Source: Nonomuraea spiralis (GTDB lineage Bacteria; Actinomycetota; Actinomycetes; Streptosporangiales; Streptosporangiaceae). From it: a DNA stretch of 64,000 nt. This document shows positions 42,106-48,152 of the stretch, one piece after another. Each line of letters begins with the position of its first letter. Positions within the stretch are counted from its first letter, which is position 1. The position numbers were made by a program, and so were the translations under genes. The notes under the pieces were generated by a model that searched no databases, had not been told where the DNA came from, and saw nothing but the letters and a program-made list of their open reading frames with translations. The DNA lies in contig NZ_BMRC01000015.1 in the NCBI RefSeq assembly GCF_014648435.1, forward strand, positions 1-64,000, written 5' to 3'.

Positions 42106-43272
42106 ATGGACCTCTCGATGAGACAGCTCCTGGCAGTCGCCGCGGGACTGGTCGTCCTGGCCGCGTCCGCCTGCTCGGCGCCCACGCCGCCTCGGTCCGC
42201 CGCGCCGTCGGCCACGCCGACCGGCCCCGTCACGCTGCCCGCCCCCACCGGCGCCCATCCGGTCGGCACCACCACCCTGTATCTGAAGGACGCCTCCCGC
42301 CCCGACCCCTGGAACCTCGACGTCGACGTCAGGGAGCTCAAGGTCACCCTGTGGTATCCGACCAGGCAGCGGGACGGGCAGCGGGCGCCGTACATGACGC
42401 CCGAGGAATCGCAGCTCGCCATGAGGCGCTACGGGATCGCGGGCGTCCCGGACGACCTGCTGAGCAAGACGCGCACGAACGCCGTCAAAGACGCCGAACC
42501 CACGGGCCGGAAGCTGCCGCTGGTGGTGTTGTCCCCCGGCTTCACCAATCCGATGAACACGCTCACGTCCCTGGCCGAGGATCTGGCCAGCCGCGGGTAC
42601 GTCGTGGCCGGCATCGACCACACCTACGAGAGCTACGCCACGACCTTCCCCGGCGGGCGGGTCGCCGAATGCCTCGCCTGCGACAGCGACACCGACCCGG
42701 GCTTCGGCACGGGGGTGGTCGCGGGACGGGCGGCCGACGTCTCCTTCGTGCTCGACCAACTCCCATCGAAATGGCATGGTTCCGACCTGATCGACAGCTC
42801 CGAGATCGCGATGGTCGGCCAGTCGATCGGCGGCGCGAGCGCCCTGGCGGCCATGGTGAAGGACTCCCGCGTGCGCGCCGGGATCGACATGGACGGCACC
42901 ACCTACGCGCGGATCCCCAAGAACGGGTTCTCCCGGCCGTTCATGCTCCTGGGGTCGCCGTCGCACGTCCCCGGAGGCCGGGACAATTCATGGGAACGCG
43001 ACTGGAAGCTGCTGACCGGGTGGAAACGCTGGATCGTGCTGACGGGCGCGGAACACCAGTCCTTCACCGACGGCCCGCTGCTGGCGGGCGCCCTCGGCAT
43101 CAAACCCGCTTATGGGATTCTGCCCGCGGCACGCGCCGCCGAACTCACCCGCACGTACGTGGCGGCCTTCCTCGACCAGCATCTGAAGGCCATGCGCCGG
43201 CCCGTCCTGGACAAGCCGTCCGCGCGCCACCCCGAGGTCAAGATCTGCCCTGAAGCCTGCGATCAGTCCTGA
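42106..43272 (+). CDS. PAF-acetylhydrolase-like alpha/beta-hydrolase lipoprotein
   Basis: 388 residues starting directly after the protease stop (internal ATG at 42118 also possible). Lipobox VVLAASACSAPTP. Hydrolase core: LKVTLWYPTRQRDGQRAPYM, LPLVVLSPGFTNPMNTLTSL, nucleophile elbow EIAMVGQSIGGASALAAM (Ser), FMLLGSPSHVPGG, and a His in LTGAEHQSFTDG. This is the platelet-activating-factor acetylhydrolase/dienelactone-like family. Last gene of the operon. Confidence 0.85.
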   Translation: MDLSMRQLLAVAAGLVVLAASACSAPTPPRSAAPSATPTGPVTLPAPTGAHPVGTTTLYLKDASRPDPWNLDVDVRELKVTLWYPTRQRDGQRAPYMTPEESQLAMRRYGIAGVPDDLLSKTRTNAVKDAEPTGRKLPLVVLSPGFTNPMNTLTSLAEDLASRGYVVAGIDHTYESYATTFPGGRVAECLACDSDTDPGFGTGVVAGRAADVSFVLDQLPSKWHGSDLIDSSEIAMVGQSIGGASALAAMVKDSRVRAGIDMDGTTYARIPKNGFSRPFMLLGSPSHVPGGRDNSWERDWKLLTGWKRWIVLTGAEHQSFTDGPLLAGALGIKPAYGILPAARAAELTRTYVAAFLDQHLKAMRRPVLDKPSARHPEVKICPEACDQS

Positions 43273-43273
43273 C

Positions 43274-43425
43274 GTCGGCAGCTGCCCGTGGAACCTGAAC
43301 TGCACCGACTGCGACAAGTTCGTGCTCTCCGGCGCCGACCTTCTCTACTGGCGGCGCAAGCAGGAGCAATGGCGCTCGATCGCGGAACGGGCGCCCACCG
43401 ACGAGGCCGCCGACTTCGGAACTCC
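43274..43425 (+). pseudogene. Fragment of a tyrosine recombinase C-terminal region
   Basis: A short plus-strand stretch reads CPWNLNCTDCDKFVLSGADL and LYWRRKQEQWRSIAERAP, then stops meeting any start. The CTDCDKFV(L/M)SGADLLYWRRK motif occurs in the tail of large actinomycete transposon integrases. It lies between the hydrolase stop and the convergent regulator. Confidence 0.6.
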
Positions 43426-43429
43426 TCGT

Positions 43430-44173
43430 CTAGCCGTGTGCCGGTCGCCTCGCGGCATAGTCCCGCCGCCACTCCTCGGCTTCCCGGATCATGGCCTGGC
43501 CGACGTGCTCGAAGAAATGGCCGATGTCCTGCATCCGGGTGCCGGCGGGTGTGGTCGCGCCGAGGATCTGGGCGCCCTGGCGGGCGAAGTCGGCCAGCAT
43601 GGTGTTCTGGCGGGCGCTGGCCATCCAGCCACGGAACCAGGCGTCGGCGTCGATGACGTACCGGTCGCGCCGCCGGCGGGGGTCGCGTTCGCGCCTGATG
43701 AGCTCCTGCTGTTCGAGTTCGCCGACGGCCTTGGAAATGGAGGCGGGACTGACCTGGAGGCGCCGGACGAGCTCGGCGGCGGTCAGGCTGCCACCGTCGG
43801 TGACGTACAGGCAGGTCAGCACCCGGGCCGTCATCCGCGGCAGACCCGTGCCGACCATCATCGCGGTGAACTGTTCCTCCAGTTCGCGGACTGCCTCGGG
43901 ATCGCGCCCGTGTGCGTCAGCGGCGGTCGGAGACGTCGGGGTCGCGGGCGACCTGCGGCGGCGAGCGCGCCCCCGGGTCGCCTGATGCGCCTGGTCGGCG
44001 CGGTAGCCGCCCAGACCGCCGTTGCGGGCCACCTCCCGGGTGATGGTGGAGATGGGCCTGTCCAGACGGCCGGCGATCTCGGTGTAGGTGAGTCCTTCCG
44101 CCAATCCCTCGGCGATCTTCTGCCGGTCCTGGTGGGTCAGCCTGCCTCCGGGCATCGGTCCTGCCTCTCGCAT
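43430..44173 (-). CDS. Transcriptional regulator with two HTH domains (HTH_38 + MarR/GbsR-like)
   Basis: 247 residues from ATG 44173. N-terminal IS30-type HTH: GRLTHQDRQKIAEGLAEGLT, YTEIAGRLDRPISTITREVA. A basic linker, then a MarR/GbsR-like winged helix near 110-200: LEEQFTAMMVGTGLPRMTAR, SLTAAELVRRLQVSPASISK, AVGELEQQELIRRERDPRRR, and a helical C-terminus. The combination recurs in actinomycetes. It is divergent from a membrane-protein gene across a region with a perfect 20-bp palindrome and TTGCAA-type boxes. Confidence 0.8.
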   Translation of the reverse strand: MREAGPMPGGRLTHQDRQKIAEGLAEGLTYTEIAGRLDRPISTITREVARNGGLGGYRADQAHQATRGRARRRRSPATPTSPTAADAHGRDPEAVRELEEQFTAMMVGTGLPRMTARVLTCLYVTDGGSLTAAELVRRLQVSPASISKAVGELEQQELIRRERDPRRRRDRYVIDADAWFRGWMASARQNTMLADFARQGAQILGATTPAGTRMQDIGHFFEHVGQAMIREAEEWRRDYAARRPAHG

Positions 44174-44196
44174 CACGTCTTCCGATGTGGCCAGTA

Positions 44197-44208
44197 TTGC
44201 GTTCGCAA
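44197..44208. promoter_or_regulatory. TTGCG-TT-CGCAA inverted repeat, candidate autoregulatory site
   Basis: Five-base arms around TT, 24 bases upstream of the regulator start, followed by further TTGCAA-like boxes at 44217-44222 and near 44260. Probable binding area for the regulator at its own promoter. Confidence 0.4.
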
Positions 44209-44314
44209 GCACCCCATTGCAAATCAGTCGAGGCGAACTTGCATTCACCCTCACTATCATTGCAAGACGCGATGGGAATAACCTGCTATATCGCCCGTTC
44301 TGCGCCTTCTTGTG

Positions 44315-44346
44315 TTGACGAATTAGTGAAAGCTAGCTAGCTTTCA
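44315..44346 (+). promoter_or_regulatory. Promoter overlapped by a perfect 20-bp palindromic operator
   Basis: TTGACG (44315-44320), a 17-base spacer and TAGCTT (44338-44343, fitting TANNNT) form a promoter for the gene at 44417. The palindrome TGAAAGCTAG/CTAGCTTTCA (44327-44346) covers the spacer and -10 element, so a bound dimer would block transcription. Confidence 0.65.
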
Positions 44347-44416
44347 GTTATTCGCAAACAACGGTCGACCGGAGCCGCCCGAACGAGGACCGCTCGCCGC
44401 CGTGATCGGAGCCCCC

Positions 44417-45412
44417 ATGACTTCCTTCCTCACCCCCGTGCGCACCTGGCACCGTCCACTGCTGTTCTGCGCGACCCTCATGCTGGGTCTGATGCTCGTC
44501 GCCGGCGTCGGGCTCGTGGTGGACGGCCGGACCCTGCTGGATGAGTCGGTGTGGGTCAAGCCGCTCAAGTTCGGCTTCGCCTTCGCCCTCTACGCCGGAA
44601 CGCTGGCGTGGCTGCTGACCAAGCTGCGCAAGGGGAAACGGCTGGGCTGGTGGGTCGGCACCGTCTTCGCGCTGGCCGCGATCACCGAGGTCGGCGCCAT
44701 CACCGTCCAGGCGGCGCGCGGCACCTTCAGCCACTTCAACGCCGGCCAGACCGATCCTGTCACCCTGGCCCTGGTCCCGATCCTCACCTACGGCGTCATG
44801 ATCGTCCTCGTCACGCAAGTGCTCATCGCGACCGTCGTGCTGATCCAGCGCACCGGCGGGGCGACACTGAACCGAGCCATCCGTGCCGGGCTCGCGCTGG
44901 CCACATTCGGCACGCTCGTGCCGCTCTACTGGATGGTCGCCGAGATCCACCCCCGCACGGTGATCGACGCCAACGGCAACCAGATCCCGATGTACCAGGG
45001 CCACGGCATCGGCGACCCCGACGGCCACGGCATGCTCCTCACCGGCTGGAGCGTGACCGGCGGCGACTTCCGGGTGCCGCACTTCTTCGCCCTGCACGGC
45101 ATCCAGGTGCTCCTCCTGCTCGCCGCGGTGCTGGCCGCCCTGACCGCCAAGCACGCCTGGCTGCGGGCCGAGAAGGTCCGCGCCCGCCTGGTCGGCAGCG
45201 CCGCCCTCGGCTACACCGGCCTGGTCGCGGTAGTGACCTGGCAGGCCTGGCGCGGCCAGTCCCTGATCCGCCCCGACACGGCCACCCTCGCCGCCTTCGC
45301 CTTGGTGGTGCTGATCACCGCGTTCGCCACCATCTGGACGATCCTCGCGGCCAAGCGCGCCACCGAGCAGGCCGCGACCGAGGCCGAGCCTCGCCAGATG
45401 GCCGCCCACTGA
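44417..45412 (+). CDS. Multi-pass membrane protein of unknown function
   Basis: 331 residues from ATG 44417, about eight helices. Segments include LDESVWVKPLKFGFAFALYA, GWWVGTVFALAAITEVGAIT and a polar middle loop DANGNQIPMYQGHGIGDPDG, then VPHFFALHGIQVLLLLAAVL (conserved His). A family common in actinomycetes next to MarR/GbsR-like regulators, not characterised to my knowledge. Regulated by the divergent two-HTH protein, by inference. Confidence 0.8.
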   Translation: MTSFLTPVRTWHRPLLFCATLMLGLMLVAGVGLVVDGRTLLDESVWVKPLKFGFAFALYAGTLAWLLTKLRKGKRLGWWVGTVFALAAITEVGAITVQAARGTFSHFNAGQTDPVTLALVPILTYGVMIVLVTQVLIATVVLIQRTGGATLNRAIRAGLALATFGTLVPLYWMVAEIHPRTVIDANGNQIPMYQGHGIGDPDGHGMLLTGWSVTGGDFRVPHFFALHGIQVLLLLAAVLAALTAKHAWLRAEKVRARLVGSAALGYTGLVAVVTWQAWRGQSLIRPDTATLAAFALVVLITAFATIWTILAAKRATEQAATEAEPRQMAAH

Positions 45413-45717
45413 ACCCTATTGATCCCAGAACCGAACTGATCTCAGAAGGAATGGACATGACTCGGCCTCCGACGCGCCCCGGGCCAGGCGTTCCACCACG
45501 GCCGCCGCGGCTCGGGTCGGGGCGACGCGCAGGTAGGCGGCCGCGGTCTGTGACAACTCGCCGGACTCCGGCTCGGTGGTGGCCATGGGCTCGCCCGTCC
45601 TCCCCGATGGCGCCAGGTTCATCGGCGTAGCGCGGTGCTGGCGTCGAGGCTAGTCGGCGGGAACGGCGTCCGCCGCCGCCTTCCCGGGGCCGGACGCGCG
45701 CCCGGGCCGCGAGGGGG
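45413..45717. other. Rearrangement scar with truncated gene starts
   Basis: On the plus strand AGAAGGA precedes an ATG at 45457 that opens only a short Pro/Arg-rich frame. On the minus strand ATTEPESGELSQTAAAYLRV (from about 45583) looks like the start of a regulator but runs into unrelated sequence after about 40 residues. Both look like leftovers of a deletion. Confidence 0.4.
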
Positions 45718-46085
45718 CTACAGGCGGTTTTTGAGGGTGGTGAGGAGGTCGAGGGTGGCGTCGGCGGTGACGGTGCCCGGAGGGAAGATGGCGGCGGCGG
45801 CCTCGTGGAGGGCGGCGTGGTCGCCGGGCGGGATGACGCCGCCGACGACGATCATGATGTTCTCGGCGTCCAGGTCGGCGAGGGCTCGGCGGAGGGCGGG
45901 CGCCAGGGCGAGGTGGCCGGCCGCGAGCGAGGAGACCCCGACGATGTGCACGTCGGCCTCGACCGCGTGCATGGGCCACCTCTTCCGGCGTCTGGAACAG
46001 TGGGCCGACTTCGAAGCCGAGGTCGGCGAAGGCGGTGGCGATGACCTTCTGGCCGCGGTCGTGGCCGTCCTGGCCCGTCTTCGGG
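45718..46085 (-). pseudogene. B12-binding C-terminal domain of methylmalonyl-CoA mutase, frameshifted fragment
   Basis: The fragment starts with KTGQDGHDRGQKVIATAFAD (the DxHxxG cobalamin lower-ligand motif), continues LGFEVGPLFQTPEEVA, then moves to another frame near 45965-45975: AVEADVHIVGVSSLAAGHLA, NIMIVVGGVIPPGDHAALHE, IFPPGTVTADATLDLL. The TIM-barrel substrate domain is absent. A dead copy; a functional mutase gene presumably lies elsewhere. Confidence 0.85.
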
Positions 46086-46395
46086 CTGCTCGAAGAGGGA
46101 GCCCCCCTCGGCCCGACCCGTCGGCCTCTCTCGCCGGCCTGTACGCGTGGCCCGGCTGCCGCGCATCCCGCACGCAGCGTCCAGGGCGAGGAAGCACGCC
46201 GGCGCCGGTGCCGTATTCGCAGGCCGACGCGAAGATCGACCGGGAGCGGGCGGGAGACCCTGCCGCCCAGGCTTACCACCGGTTTTTTGCTGTCTGGCGC
46301 GGTAGAAGCGTCCCCCGTAAGGATTGGACCGATAACTAGGTTTCGGGCATGCTTGTCGTGATCTTGAGTCAAGGGCAATCGAAAGGGACGTTTCA

Positions 46396-46866
46396 GTGCG
46401 TAGGCCGGCAAAGGCAATCCTCCTCACGGCGGCGATCGCCTTCAGCGGCGTTCTAGCGGCCCCGGCGGACGCCACAGCCGCGAGCAGCCCGCAGAGCATC
46501 TGCGGCTCCGGCTTCGGGCTGGTCTCCGACGGCACGAGGCCCGTCAAGACCAAGGGCGGCCAGCGCTACGGCACGGTCTACCTGCTCTACAACGGCGGCA
46601 CCGGGGAGAACTGCGTGGTCACCGTCAAGTCGAGCTTCGTGGGCACGAAGACGACGGCGGGCGCCTCGATCATCGTCATGCCCAAGGCGCGCAAGGACGA
46701 GAAGCAGAACCCGATCGTACGCTCGGACATCGGCAAGTTCTCCCAGTACGCCGGGCCGGTCAAATACTGGGCCAAGGGCAGCTGCGTGCGGTACTGGGGA
46801 ATGATCGAGTCGCCCGGCGGCGTCACGGCCACGGGTGGCCGTGACGCCTGGGGCAACTGCGGCTGA
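46396..46866 (+). CDS. Secreted spore-associated-protein-A-like protein
   Basis: 156 residues, GTG start. Signal peptide RRPAKAILLTAAIAFSGVLA, cleavage near ADATA. Mature domain: SICGSGFGLVSDGTRPVKTK, GTVYLLYNGGTGENCVVTVK, CVRYWGMIESPGGV and a final Cys. Four cysteines and the pattern of SapA-like actinomycete exported proteins, which coat spores or aerial hyphae in Streptomyces. The last 50 coding bases contain a perfect hairpin. Confidence 0.75.
   Translation: MRRPAKAILLTAAIAFSGVLAAPADATAASSPQSICGSGFGLVSDGTRPVKTKGGQRYGTVYLLYNGGTGENCVVTVKSSFVGTKTTAGASIIVMPKARKDEKQNPIVRSDIGKFSQYAGPVKYWAKGSCVRYWGMIESPGGVTATGGRDAWGNCG
46819..46848 (+). terminator. Perfect 14-bp hairpin inside the 3' end of the coding region
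   Basis: GGCGTCACGGCCAC and its exact complement flank a 2-base loop, ending 18 bases before the stop. It may act as an intragenic terminator or 3' stabiliser; no better hairpin follows the gene. Confidence 0.5.
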
Positions 46867-47028
46867 GCACGTCGCGCGCGGGCACGCGTGCCGCCAGGCC
46901 GCCGTCAGCATGCCCGGCTCCCGGCAGGCACGTGTCCACCGGTGGCGGGGCGGGCCCCTGAGGTTCGGACCCGTCGAACGTCGTGCCCGGTGGCAACGGA
47001 CGCTTGAGAACTCGATCCTCGAGGCTCG

Positions 47029-47484
47029 TCAAACGGTGATCGGTGCTCCACCGGGGGCCATCGCGGCGGCGTACGGCAGGAGGAAAAGCGTGGCGGCGCT
47101 GAGCTCCGCCGCCTTGGCCCGCTCCCGTTCCGTCAACGAGCGTGCGATGGGGTCGTATTCGGGTTTGGGAACAGTGCCCTCGGGTGCGTCCGGGGGCAGT
47201 CCGGTCTCTATCTCGACCAGGTGCCGCTCCCAGAGCCGCGTCGTTTCGGTCACGTGCTCGGGCAGAGCCTCCAGCAGGCCCTGCGGGGCAACCTTGATCC
47301 GGCCACCGGTCCCGACAACCTCAAAGTCATCGGCCGACAACAGATACGGCAACGCGACCACGGTCGTCTCCTCGGCCACCGACAGCAACCGGACCGCGTT
47401 GCCCGACAAGGCCACCACGGTGTGCTCAGCACCGCTGAAGACCACCCGGTCGTTGACCCACAGCACCCCCGGCCGCTCAGCCAT
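47029..47484 (-). pseudogene. N-terminal fragment of a TnsB/Mu-type transposase
   Basis: From ATG 47484: RPGVLWVNDRVVFSGAEHTV, LLSVAEETTVVALPYLLSAD, LWERHLVEIETGLPPDAPEG, EYDPIARSLTERERAKAAEL. This is the N-terminal region preceding the HTH and DDE core of TnsB-like integrases. Similarity ends at about 47105 and the frame continues with unrelated residues. It overlaps the TnsA-like stop by 8 bases, the usual tnsA-tnsB order. Confidence 0.65.
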
Positions 47485-47812
47485 CCCAGCCCTCAGCCAG
47501 TGCGAGAGCAGCCTCGACGATGGTGCGGTCACTGAGAACCAGCGACGGGTCGGCCCGAAGCTGGTGACGCCACATCAGATGGAACAGCACCGGCAGCGTC
47601 GCGATCGGGTCTCCGGCCTCCTCCGCCCCCGCCATCAACCCGCGAGGGCGCGCAAACGCGGGCAGTAGCCGCGCGGCCAGAGCTTCGTCAAGACATCGCG
47701 GGGGCCGGTAACCGGCCAACCACCGCTGGTTGGCGACCAACACCCCGTCCATCTGACCCCAGACGGCATAGCGCCAGCCCAGAAGCCGCTCAGGGTGCGC
47801 ACGTGACTCTGT
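47477..47812 (-). pseudogene. C-terminal fragment of a TnsA-like endonuclease subunit
   Basis: An open frame without start encodes AHPERLLGWRYAVWGQMDGV, NQRWLAGYRPPRCLDEALAA, GAEEAGDPIATLPVLFHLMW, ending LAEGWDG. The (N)xRWLAGYR(H)PR motif and LPVLFHL(M/L)WRH are typical of actinomycete TnsA-like heteromeric transposase subunits. An in-frame stop at 47813 cuts off the nuclease core. Confidence 0.65.
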
Positions 47813-48152
47813 TCAGGCATCCAGCGCTCGGGCCTGCTTGCCGTATGGAGCTGCCAGGGGGCCGAGGGTTCGGTCGCCACGCCGTACAAGGGCAGGAACA
47901 CGGCCCGGCGCGCCCGGAGCATCTCTGCACGCCTGAGGTTACGGGGCTGGACCGGAGGTGCCGTTGTCCCTGAAATGGGCCCGATTTCCAGCAGCGCCGG
48001 GGATGACGTACGTGGGCGGGATGTCCGGCTCCGATATGTGGTGGTAGTGACTGTTGTGGTTTCTGTTTGAATGTCTGGTGGTCATGGCGATTCAGTAGGT
48101 CCTGGTTCGGGCGGCCGTGGTGGAGCCGGGTCGGTGTGCGGAGGCGCGACGG
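47813..48152. other. Gene-free stretch upstream of a LAL regulator
   Basis: Some minus-strand coding-like sequence near 47813-47920 may be further transposon debris. From 47930 on, a less GC-rich part (48030-48110) probably holds the promoter of the regulator at 48153. Confidence 0.4.

Noticed and set aside
40624..42966. A 780-codon open frame on the minus strand
   Set aside because: Antisense across an S41-like protease and a hydrolase gene with clear motifs; no recognisable domain of its own.
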